Translations under genes and position numbers: made by a program
NCBI GenBank assembly: GCA_017883345.1
Contig: JADGNT010000270.1
Location: 1 to 6,835 of the forward strand
DNA: 6,835 bases
DNA from: Candidatus Solibacter sp.
GTDB taxonomy: Bacteria; Acidobacteriota; Terriglobia; Bryobacterales; Bryobacteraceae
Reading direction: 5' to 3'
Notes under the pieces: generated by a model
Told to the model about the DNA's origin: nothing
What the model saw: only the letters and a program-made list of their open reading frames with translations
Databases searched by the model: none
Shown here: positions 1 through 6,565 of the stretch, in pieces
How the letters are laid out: every line of letters begins with the position of its first letter
Numbering within the stretch: position 1 is the first letter of the stretch

Positions 1-536
1 TGACTCAGCGAGAACTTCCGCTCTCCCGCCGCCTCGCCGAAGGTGCAGCCAAAAGCCGGGCAGTAGAACAGCGGGTCGTAGCCGAAGCCGCCGAAGCCGC
101 GCGGCTCGTGGAGAATCGTGCCTTCCACCGCACCATGATAAACACCCACCACGCGCTCGCCCTCCACCAGCGCGATTTTGCAGACGAAGCGCGCCTTCCG
201 GTTGGCCACGCCGTGGAGTTTTTCGAGCAGCAGGCGGTTGTTGGAATCGTCCGTGGCATGCGGGCCGGAAAAGCGCGCCGAATACACGCCGGGCGCGAGC
301 GCGAGCGCTTCCACCTCCAGGCCGGAATCGTCGGCGAACAGTAGGCCCGCGGCATGCGGGCCATAATGCAGCGCCTTCTTGATGGCGTTCTCTTCAAACG
401 TGGCGCCGTCTTCGGTGGCGGCAGGCAGTTGCTTGTAGCCCGGCAGCAGTTCGATCTCGACTCGCGTGCTGTCCGCCGCCATGCGGAACTCGCGCAGCTT
501 GCCCGCATTCCCGGTGGCGCAGTAAAGCCTGATCAA
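1..536 (-). CDS. rdgB: XTP/dITP diphosphatase (RdgB/HAM1 family), C-terminus cut by window edge
   Basis: This cytosolic enzyme hydrolyses non-canonical purine nucleotides (ITP, dITP, XTP) to the monophosphate and pyrophosphate, keeping deaminated bases out of DNA and RNA. The minus-strand frame reads 178 residues before the edge. It shows the N-terminal nucleotide loop [12 protein letters not shown] (residues 6-17), the TFEENA segment (46-51), the acidic active-site motif [12 protein letters not shown] (67-78), [10 protein letters not shown], and [11 protein letters not shown] near the end. The last visible residues, ERKFSLS, lead into the usual SHRG motif, so about 20 residues are missing compared with the usual ~200. 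I chose the TTG start at 536-534. It places the nucleotide loop at the usual distance from the N-terminus, and the only nearby ATG (residue 19) would delete that loop. The start overlaps the rph stop as TTGA, which implies translational coupling. The identification is firm; the start is likely. Confidence 0.93.
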   Translation of the reverse strand, partial: MIRLYCATGNAGKLREFRMAADSTRVEIELLPGYKQLPAATEDGATFEENAIKKALHYGPHAAGLLFADDSGLEVEALALAPGVYSARFSGPHATDDSNNRLLLEKLHGVANRKARFVCKIALVEGERVVGVYHGAVEGTILHEPRGFGGFGYDPLFYCPAFGCTFGEAAGERKFSLS

Positions 537-1249
537 GCGCCGATGATCTCCCGCTGCATGATCACCAACTGCGAGATGCCGGCGCGCGCCAGATCCATCA
601 TTTGAGCCATCTGGGCGTCGTCGAACGGCGTGTGCTCCGCCGTGGCCTGCACTTCGACGAACTGGCCGGCGCCGGTCATCACCACGTTCATATCCACGTC
701 GGCCTGCGAATCCTCTTCGTAGCAGAGGTCGAGCATCGGCACCCCGCCCACCAGTCCCACGCTGGTAGCCGCGATGTATTCGCGCACGGGGTTGTTCTTC
801 AGTACGCCGTACTCGCGAAGTTGCCGGAAGGCCATCGCCATCGCCACGAAAGCGCCGGTGACGGACGCCGTTCGCGTGCCGCCATCCGCCTGGATGACGT
901 CGCAATCGATGATCACCGTGCGCTCGCCCAGCGCGCTCATATCCACCGCCGCGCGCATGGAGCGCCCGATCAGGCGTTGGATCTCGTGCGTGCGCCCCGA
1001 GGGGCGGCCCTTGGTGACTTCGCGCGGCGTGCGTTTGGCGGTAGCCCGCGGCAGCATCGAATACTCCGCCGTCACCCAGCCCTTTCCGCTATTGCGCAGG
1101 AACGGCGGCACCGTGTCTTCCACCGTGGCGGCGCACAGTACGTGCGTGTTCCCCATCTTGATTAGCGCGGAACCTTCCGCGGTCATGAGGCAACCGGTCG
1201 TGATTTGGACGGGCCGTAGTTGCCCGGCCGTTCGCTTATCCGTTCGCAT
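533..1249 (-). CDS. rph: Ribonuclease PH
   Basis: RNase PH is a phosphorolytic 3'-5' exoribonuclease that trims the 3' ends of tRNA precursors, using phosphate and releasing nucleoside diphosphates. It works as a hexameric ring in the cytosol. The 238-residue product has the standard family length and is complete. Visible landmarks are the N-terminal RTDKR, the phosphate-binding arginine in [16 protein letters not shown] (R86), the [13 protein letters not shown] motif with T125 and R126, and the metal-site aspartates D180 and D186 in [11 protein letters not shown], spaced six apart as in PNPase-type domains. The start ATG at 1249-1247 lies inside the 3' end of the upstream small membrane protein gene (14-nt overlap). 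The stop overlaps the rdgB start by 4 nt. An rph-rdgB pair is a common bacterial arrangement, and the overlaps suggest a single mRNA. I see no lesion. Confidence 0.97.
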   Translation of the reverse strand: MRTDKRTAGQLRPVQITTGCLMTAEGSALIKMGNTHVLCAATVEDTVPPFLRNSGKGWVTAEYSMLPRATAKRTPREVTKGRPSGRTHEIQRLIGRSMRAAVDMSALGERTVIIDCDVIQADGGTRTASVTGAFVAMAMAFRQLREYGVLKNNPVREYIAATSVGLVGGVPMLDLCYEEDSQADVDMNVVMTGAGQFVEVQATAEHTPFDDAQMAQMMDLARAGISQLVIMQREIIGA

Positions 1250-1382
1250 TACTTTTCATCACCAGGTAGAGAAATACCATCACGCCAACCATGATCAGCA
1301 GGATCAGGATGACGCAGCCGGCCGCGCCTTGCGGGCGCGCAGTTTTCTTGGCATTCGCCCGTACCGGCTTGAACTTCCCCAT
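1236..1382 (-). CDS. Small single-pass membrane protein (48 aa), unknown function
   Basis: I do not recognise this family. The product is 48 residues. A basic N-terminus ([19 protein letters not shown], residues 1-19) with six Lys/Arg is followed by a hydrophobic stretch of about 20 residues (roughly 23-42, [20 protein letters not shown]) and a short polar tail ending KSNANG. By the positive-inside rule the N-terminus should be cytoplasmic. The gene is the first of the minus-strand operon and overlaps rph by 14 nt, which supports it being translated. The frame stays open upstream to 1583, but I chose the ATG at 1382-1380 because the region above it is antisense to the lipoprotein gene and looks non-coding. 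The ribosome site is weak (GGGTTT just before the ATG). The role is unknown; coupling to rph may be only transcriptional. Confidence 0.62.
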   Translation of the reverse strand: MGKFKPVRANAKKTARPQGAAGCVILILLIMVGVMVFLYLVMKSNANG

Positions 1383-1399
1383 AAACCCGATGGTAGCAT
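1369..1399 (+). promoter_or_regulatory. Possible promoter for the lipoprotein gene (extended -10)
   Basis: TTGAAC (1369-1374) and TAGCAT (1394-1399) each match the sigma-70 hexamers at 4 of 6 positions. The spacing is long (19 nt), but a TG at 1391-1392 gives an extended -10 (TGnTAGCAT). The expected transcription start is about 1406, almost on the ATG at 1408. That fits the lack of a Shine-Dalgarno sequence there and would make the mRNA nearly leaderless. The element lies within the start of the divergent small membrane protein gene. It is read by eye only. Confidence 0.28.
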
Positions 1400-1407
1400 C
1401 GTGACTG

Positions 1408-1830
1408 ATGATGCGCCGCGCGATTTCTTCTGGCCTGCTCGCTCTCGCCTCGTGCCGGCGCGCTCCCGCGCCCATGCCCGATATTTTCACGGAGGTGGTC
1501 GGCGCATGGCATCGCACCTCCGTCAGTGAACTCCCGGCGCCGGCGGCGCCCGGCCCCGTACCGCCGGCCGCCATCGAACGCATTTGCGCGGCGTCGTACG
1601 AAGGTCCCGGGAAGCTCGACGCGCGCGTCTACCAGTTGACCTCGCCCGCCGTGGCTTTGGATGTGGTGCAGCGCTGGAAGCCGGCCCCCGACACGGTCTT
1701 CTTCTACAAGGACCGCTTCTTCGTCCTCGTCCAGTGGCAAACCGCGGACCGGAAAGCGCTTCACGAATTCGTCGCCACACTGGAGAAGAAGTTCGCCAGA
1801 AACCCGGGGACAGACCCGACGTTCCCCTAG
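1408..1830 (+). CDS. Predicted small lipoprotein, unknown function
   Basis: The 140-residue product begins with a short lipoprotein-type signal: MMRRAISSGLLALASC, with two arginines, a hydrophobic core and the lipobox LASC with C16 as the lipidation site. The mature part would be exported and membrane anchored. It contains a Pro/Ala linker (about residues 42-52) and a globular region with RVYQLTSPAVALDVVQRW and DTVFFYKDRFFVLVQW, an alternating pattern typical of beta strands. It ends in a helix-like EFVATLEKKF. I do not recognise the domain with certainty; a DUF6599-like fold common in Acidobacteriota is a guess. The last ten residues (RNPGTDPTFP, 131-140) and the stop are encoded by the left arm of the palindrome at 1799-1878, so the native C-terminus may have been replaced. 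No Shine-Dalgarno is visible before the ATG pair at 1408/1411, and only 25 nt separate it from the divergent operon. Confidence 0.72.
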   Translation: MMRRAISSGLLALASCRRAPAPMPDIFTEVVGAWHRTSVSELPAPAAPGPVPPAAIERICAASYEGPGKLDARVYQLTSPAVALDVVQRWKPAPDTVFFYKDRFFVLVQWQTADRKALHEFVATLEKKFARNPGTDPTFP

Positions 1831-1878
1831 TTATGTGCCTTTCAAAACCGGGGAACGCCGGGTCTGTCCCCGGGTTTC
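1799..1878. repeat. Long imperfect palindrome, REP-like element (GGGGACAGACCC type)
   Basis: Arms 1799-1827 and 1850-1878 are 29 nt each and reverse complementary except for one position (A1819 against the C-arm equivalent). They surround a 22-nt centre (1828-1849). The left arm reads GAAACCCGGGGACAGACCCG and continues to GTTCCCC; the right arm reads back with GGGTCTGTCCCCGGGTTTC. The element covers the last codons and stop of the lipoprotein gene and ends 19 nt before gatB. The RNA would fold into a very stable hairpin. There is no U-tract after it, so it is not a classic intrinsic terminator, although it could weaken read-through or protect 3' ends. Short intergenic palindromes of this sort are typical of REP elements mobilised by RAYT transposases; that assignment is inference. 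A related element lies at 5253-5311. Confidence 0.8.
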
Positions 1879-1897
1879 CATATAATGGAAGGACACC

Positions 1898-3376
1898 ATG
1901 TCTTCTTCCGCAATCGCCGCGGCTACGCCTGAGACGATCGCGCGCTACGAGCCGGTAATCGGCCTCGAGGTGCACGTGCAACTGGCTACGGCCACCAAGA
2001 TCTTCTGCGGCTGCCCCACCGGTTTCGGCGCGCCGCCCAACACCAACGTGTGCCCGGTTTGCCTCGGCCTTCCCGGCGCGCTCCCCGTGCTCAGCCGCGA
2101 GGCCGTGGAACTGGCCATCAAGGGCGCGCTCGCGTTGAACTGCCAGGTACGCGCCCTTTCGCGATTCGCGCGCAAGAACTACTTCTACCCGGACCTGCCC
2201 AAGGGCTACCAGATCTCCCAGTACGACCAGCCGGTGGCCGAGCATGGCTTCGTGGATATCGTGGTGGACGGCCGTCCCAAGCGCATCGGCGTCACCCGCG
2301 TCCACATGGAAGACGACGCCGGCAAGAGCGTGCACGATGGCTTCAAGGATTCCGGCCGCTCCTCCTATGTCGATCTGAACCGCAGCGGCACGCCGCTCAT
2401 CGAAATCGTCAGCGAACCCGACATGCGCAGCGCCGACGAGGCGCACGCCTACCTGACCGAGTTGAAGCAAGTGATGCAGTTCATCGAGGTCTCCACCTGC
2501 GACATGGAGAAGGGCCATCTGCGCTGCGACGCCAACGTCAGCGTGCGGCTCAAGGGCACGCAGCCGTTCGGCACCCGCGCCGAGGTCAAGAACCTGAACT
2601 CGTTTCGCTTCCTGAAGCAAGCCATCGAGTTCGAGGTCGCCCGTCAGGTGGCGCTGATCGAGAGCGGCGGGCGCGTGGTGCAGGAGACGCGCCTCTATAA
2701 CCCCGACCTGGACGAAACCTTCAGCATGCGCAGCAAGGAAGACGCGCACGACTACCGCTATTTCCCCGAACCCGATCTGGTGCCCCTGCGCATCGGCGAA
2801 AAGTGGCTTCACGAGGTGCGCGCCTCCATGCCGGAACTGCCCGCAAGCAAGCGGGCGCGCTTCCTCGGCGAGTTCGGTCTCTCCGCATACGACGCCGGCG
2901 TGCTCACCGCCACGCGCGCCACGAGCGACTATTTCGAGACCGTCGCCCGAGTTTCCGGCAACCCCAAGATGGCCGTTAATTGGGTGATGGGCGACCTGAT
3001 GGCCATGCTGAAGGCCGAGGGCAAGGAGATCGCCGATTCGCCGGTCAGCGCGCGGAACCTGGGGCAACTCGTCAAGCTGATCGCGAGCCAGGAACTCTCC
3101 GGCAAACTCGCCAAGCAGATCTTTCCGAAAATGTTTTCCACCGGCGAGCCCGCGGGCGTCATCGTGGACCGGGAAGGCTTAAAACAGATCTCCGGCACGG
3201 GAGCGCTGGAGAAGATCATTGCGGACGTGATCGCCGCCAATCCCAAGCAGGTGGAACAGTACCAGGGCGGCAAGACGACGGTGATCAACTTCCTGGTGGG
3301 CCAGGCGATGAAAGCCACGCGCGGCCAGGCGAATGTGGCCGCGGTGACCGATCTGTTCAAACAGAAACTGGGGTGA
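1898..3376 (+). CDS. gatB: Aspartyl/glutamyl-tRNA(Asn/Gln) amidotransferase subunit B
   Basis: GatB is the tRNA-binding kinase subunit of the GatCAB complex. It phosphorylates the side chain of mischarged Glu-tRNA(Gln) or Asp-tRNA(Asn), which is then amidated with ammonia from GatA. The 492-residue product shows the core start YEPVIGLEVHVQL (17-29), the zinc-site cysteines C37, C39, C52 and C55 (CGC and CPVC), RKNYFYPDLPKGYQISQYD (92-110), and the family signature VDLNRSGTPLIEI (158-170). The helical YqeY-like C-terminal tRNA-binding domain ends NFLVGQAMKATRGQANVAAV. The first 16 residues precede the conserved core and form a small unconserved-looking extension. The ATG at 1898 has a good Shine-Dalgarno site (GGAAGGA, 1887-1893, 4-nt spacing). 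gatA and gatC are not in this window. bcp follows 3 nt after the stop, so the two are probably co-transcribed. Confidence 0.97.
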   Translation: MSSSAIAAATPETIARYEPVIGLEVHVQLATATKIFCGCPTGFGAPPNTNVCPVCLGLPGALPVLSREAVELAIKGALALNCQVRALSRFARKNYFYPDLPKGYQISQYDQPVAEHGFVDIVVDGRPKRIGVTRVHMEDDAGKSVHDGFKDSGRSSYVDLNRSGTPLIEIVSEPDMRSADEAHAYLTELKQVMQFIEVSTCDMEKGHLRCDANVSVRLKGTQPFGTRAEVKNLNSFRFLKQAIEFEVARQVALIESGGRVVQETRLYNPDLDETFSMRSKEDAHDYRYFPEPDLVPLRIGEKWLHEVRASMPELPASKRARFLGEFGLSAYDAGVLTATRATSDYFETVARVSGNPKMAVNWVMGDLMAMLKAEGKEIADSPVSARNLGQLVKLIASQELSGKLAKQIFPKMFSTGEPAGVIVDREGLKQISGTGALEKIIADVIAANPKQVEQYQGGKTTVINFLVGQAMKATRGQANVAAVTDLFKQKLG

Positions 3377-3379
3377 TGC

Positions 3380-3832
3380 ATGTTAAAGGTAGGCGATCCG
3401 GCTCCCGATATTCACGTCCATACGGATTCAGGCCAAGACTTCCGCCTCTCGGAAATGAAGGGCAAGCGCGTGGTGCTGTACTTCTATCCCAGAGCCGGCA
3501 CGCCGGGCTGCACCGTTGAAGCCTGCGAGTTCCGCGGCGCGATCCAGGCGTTCGGCGGGAAGGGCGCCACGGTCATCGGAGTCTCGCCGGACAAGCCCGC
3601 GGCCCTGGCGAAATTCAAACAGAAGTACGATCTGCCGTTCACCCTGCTGGCGGACCAGGACAAGGCCGCGGCCGAAGCCTACGGCGTCTATAAAGAGAAG
3701 AATATGTACGGCAAGAAGGTGATGGGCATCGAGCGCACCACCTTCGTCATCTCTCCCGACGGCAAGATCGAGAAGATCTACCACAAGGTCAAGGCCAAGG
3801 GTCACGCCGCCGAAGTCCTCGAAGGACTCTGA
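3380..3832 (+). CDS. bcp: Thioredoxin-dependent thiol peroxidase, peroxiredoxin Q/BCP
   Basis: This cytosolic peroxiredoxin reduces hydrogen peroxide and organic hydroperoxides, with thioredoxin as the usual reductant. The complete 150-residue product has the normal length. It shows the N-terminal VGDPAPDI (4-11), the active-site stretch YFYPRAGTPGCTVEACEFR (34-52) with the peroxidatic cysteine C44 and the resolving cysteine C49 typical of two-cysteine BCP proteins, and ERTTFVISPDGKI late in the fold. The ATG at 3380 is preceded by GGGGTGA, which overlaps the gatB stop, so translation probably follows directly from gatB. An ATG at 3376 exists but is in another frame. The gene ends 9 nt from the stop of the convergent remnant at 3842. 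Confidence 0.96.
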   Translation: MLKVGDPAPDIHVHTDSGQDFRLSEMKGKRVVLYFYPRAGTPGCTVEACEFRGAIQAFGGKGATVIGVSPDKPAALAKFKQKYDLPFTLLADQDKAAAEAYGVYKEKNMYGKKVMGIERTTFVISPDGKIEKIYHKVKAKGHAAEVLEGL

Positions 3833-3841
3833 TGCCCCGCG

Positions 3842-4108
3842 CTACTCCCCGTAGCTGATTTCGGTGTGGCGGGCGGAGATGCCGGGCCAGAACCCGGGCA
3901 CCCCTTATATTCCAGGCGGGAAGGGATTTCGCTGGCGTAGCTCGCCACCGCCGGCGCATCGCCATCAGCCTCGTACATCGCCACGAATCGCGCCGCCGCC
4001 CCGCTGCGCCGCGCCATCGCGAACGGCACCGGCACGCGCAGGTCCGGACCCAGCCCCAGGCCCCGTGACCACCGTCGTCTCGGCACAACTCACATCGTAC
4101 CGTGGCAT
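3842..4108 (-). pseudogene. Decayed coding remnant with two compensating frameshifts (about 88 codons)
   Basis: On the minus strand three stretches look like protein but lie in two frames. From ATG 4108 the frame reads MPRYDVSCAETTVVTGPG. After the G-rich tract at about 4064-4049 the coding-like sequence moves to a frame one base on: LGPDLRVPVPFAMARR, then ARFVAMYEADGDAPAVASYA and EIPSRLEYKG. At the GGGG run 3904-3901 it moves back and ends VPGFWPGISARHTEISYGE with TAG at 3844-3842. One extra base and one missing base therefore cancel, and 267 nt equals exactly 89 codons. An in-frame TAG lies five codons above the ATG. I do not know the family; the middle section faintly recalls the C-terminal beta domain of heparinase II/III-like proteins, which is only a guess. 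It may be a relic of a longer gene or a small gene with two sequencing errors in G runs. Confidence 0.45.
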
Positions 4109-4170
4109 AAGGCTCCGCCCCTACCCGGCATGACCCTCCAATTTCGGAACTTAAACTCTGAATTAGCGGC

Positions 4171-5246
<1,076 letters not shown>

Positions 5247-5252
5247 TCTACC

Positions 5253-5311
5253 TTGGGGACAGGCGACGGGTTTCCGCCGCCTTTTGGCGGAATCTCGTTG
5301 CCTGTCCCGAA
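5253..5311. repeat. Imperfect palindrome downstream of gap, REP-like, possible terminator hairpin
   Basis: Arms 5253-5278 and 5286-5311 (26 nt each) match at 22 positions as inverted repeats, and two of the four differences would be G-U pairs in RNA. The loop is 7 nt (5279-5285). The left arm begins TTGGGGACAGGCGACG and ends TTTCCGCC; the right arm ends with CCTGTCCCGAA. It starts 6 nt after the gap stop codon, where a transcript-ending or 3'-protecting hairpin would be expected, but no U-tract follows. It shares the octamer GGGGACAG and the two-arm layout with the palindrome at 1799-1878, so both probably belong to one dispersed repeat family. Confidence 0.65.
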
Positions 5312-5380
5312 TTTGCCCCGGCCGCGGCTCGGATTGGCGCTCCAGGTTCGTCCACTTCTGTGCCGGGCGCGCGGCCTGCC

Positions 5381-5389
5381 TGATATCAT
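5381..5389 (+). promoter_or_regulatory. Possible extended -10 promoter upstream of the epimerase gene
   Basis: TGATATCAT (5381-5389) is an extended -10 form (TG, one base, TATCAT matching TATAAT at 5 of 6). No convincing -35 hexamer is seen 16-18 nt upstream. The preceding context CCTGATATC is the same as at the gap promoter (4189-4197). If used, transcription would start near 5396, giving a leader of about 95 nt before the epimerase ATG. Confidence 0.3.
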
Positions 5390-5499
5390 TGTCTCGGCGG
5401 CTTGTCCCGCTCTGGCTGGAGAAGCATCTGGCGCGTGGCGACGATCACCGGACTGTGGCGGTCCCCGCCGAGGAAAAGGTCACCCGAATCGATGCATGA
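5389..5499 (+). CDS. Doubtful 36-codon small ORF overlapping the epimerase start
   Basis: A frame that could start at TTG 5389 reads MSRRLVPLWLEKHLARGDD and ends EEKVTRIDA at TGA 5497-5499. Its stop overlaps the epimerase start as ATGCATGA. The composition is more protein-like than the other two frames here, which are rich in Trp/Arg or Pro/Gly, and its third-position GC is high (25 of 35 by my count). There is no recognised family, no ATG, no clear ribosome site, and the start is arbitrary because the frame is open further upstream. It might be a leader peptide, a relic, or chance. Confidence 0.18.
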   Translation: MSRRLVPLWLEKHLARGDDHRTVAVPAEEKVTRIDA

Positions 5500-6565
5500 C
5501 ACCGTCTTGATCACCGGTGGGGCCGGGTTTGTCGGATCCACCCTGGCGATCGCCATTCGCCGCGCTCACCCGGGCACGACGGTCATCGCGTTCGACAACC
5601 TGCGCCGCCGCGGGTCGGAAATGAATTTGCCCAGGCTGCAAGCGGACGGTGTGCGCTTCGTGCATGGAGACGTGCGCTCGCTCGCCGATCTGGCGGCGAT
5701 TCGTCCCGCGCCGGACCTGATTCTGGAGTGCTCCGCGGAGCCCTCGGTTTTGGCCGGCTACGGCGGTTCGCCGGAATACCTGATCCACACCAACCTGACC
5801 GGCTGCTTCCATTGCCTGGAGATTGCCCGGCAGGCGAAGGCCGACTTCCTGTTCGTGTCCACCAGCCGCGTCTACCCGGTGGCGCTGGTCAATGGCCTGT
5901 CCTTCGAGGAAACCGAAACGCGTTACCGCTTGCGGCCCGCGCAGACGGTTGCCGGCGCCTCCGAATACGGCATCAGCGAGCAGTTTCCACTCGACGGGGC
6001 GCGCTCCCTGTACGGCATGACGAAACTGGCGGCCGAACTCATGGTGGCCGAATATGGCGACGCTTACGGCGTCCGGTTCGCGATCGATCGTTGCGGCCTG
6101 CTCACGGGACCGTGGCAGATGGCGAGGGCAGACCAGGGCGTGGTGGCGTTTTGGGTTGCCGCCCACTGTCTCAATCGCGGGCTGAAGTACATCGGCTTCG
6201 GCGGCGCCGGCAAGCAGGTTCGCGACTTCCTCCACATCGACGATTTTTGCGACCTCGTGCTGGACCAGATCGCCAACTTCGATGCGTATGCCGGGCGGCA
6301 CTGGAACGTCGGAGGCGGCGTCACCAACAGCCTTTCCCTGCGCGAAGCTACCGTTCTGTGCCGGGAAGTGACCGGCCGCACGGTCCCAGTGGTGGGCACC
6401 GGCGAGAGCCGTCCCGCGGACCTGCGCTGGTACATCACCGACCACCGGGCGGTCTCCGCGGTCCGCGGTTGGACTCCGCAACGCGACGCGCGGCGCACCA
6501 TCGGCGATATCGCCGCGTGGATCGACGGCCATAGCACCGAGTTGTGCGAAGTAGTCTTCGGCTAG
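5492..6565 (+). CDS. NAD-dependent epimerase/dehydratase, CDP-paratose 2-epimerase-like (extended SDR)
   Basis: An extended short-chain dehydrogenase/reductase acting on a nucleotide-activated sugar, probably by NAD-dependent transient oxidation and epimerisation. The 357-residue product has the glycine-rich loop TGGAGFVGS (8-16), D35 after strand 2 (AFDNL) for NAD, STSRVY (123-128) with T124 in the catalytic Ser/Thr position, and the catalytic pair Y174 and K178 in SLYGMTKLAAE. Later come GKQVRDFLHIDD and NVGGGVTNSLSL. Together with FDNLRRRG near the N-terminus and EETETRYR, this pattern resembles TyvE (CDP-paratose 2-epimerase), but exact sugar specificity cannot be read from sequence. The ATG at 5492 is preferred because it places the Rossmann loop at residue 8; a TTG at 5402 would add a Trp/Arg-rich 30-residue extension. 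AGGAAAAGG (5471-5479) is a plausible but distant ribosome site (12 nt). It converges on a second epimerase with overlapping stops. Confidence 0.88.
   Translation: MHDTVLITGGAGFVGSTLAIAIRRAHPGTTVIAFDNLRRRGSEMNLPRLQADGVRFVHGDVRSLADLAAIRPAPDLILECSAEPSVLAGYGGSPEYLIHTNLTGCFHCLEIARQAKADFLFVSTSRVYPVALVNGLSFEETETRYRLRPAQTVAGASEYGISEQFPLDGARSLYGMTKLAAELMVAEYGDAYGVRFAIDRCGLLTGPWQMARADQGVVAFWVAAHCLNRGLKYIGFGGAGKQVRDFLHIDDFCDLVLDQIANFDAYAGRHWNVGGGVTNSLSLREATVLCREVTGRTVPVVGTGESRPADLRWYITDHRAVSAVRGWTPQRDARRTIGDIAAWIDGHSTELCEVVFG

Noticed and set aside
5..508. 167-codon minus-strand frame at the left edge
   Set aside because: It is an out-of-phase reading, Arg/Ser rich; the correct frame on the same strand is rdgB, which begins with TTG.
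602..1165. 187-codon plus-strand frame opposite rph
   Set aside because: Antisense shadow of rph, His/Arg rich and without domains.
1881..1886. Perfect TATAAT just before gatB
   Set aside because: No -35 match is present, and a start 7 nt downstream would exclude the strong Shine-Dalgarno site from the mRNA, so it is probably chance, though not excluded.
1523..3067. Long open frame (514 codons) on the minus strand, antisense to gatB
   Set aside because: It lies opposite the certain gatB gene, has the His/Val/Gly/Ala/Asp-rich look of an antisense shadow in GC-rich DNA and crosses the palindrome and the lipoprotein gene.
3789..4088. Single uninterrupted 99-codon minus-strand frame over the remnant region
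   Set aside because: It is very rich in Arg and Trp and overlaps the end of bcp; the better coding-like segments are in the other two frames.
4106..4136. Possible repeat unit around GGCTCCGCCCCTACCCGGCATG
   Set aside because: It looks like a GC-rich repeat fragment, but there is no second copy in the window and no clear palindrome.
5480..6532. 350-codon open frame on the minus strand, antisense to the epimerase
   Set aside because: It mirrors the epimerase codons and shows no family motif; the plus-strand gene is clearly real.
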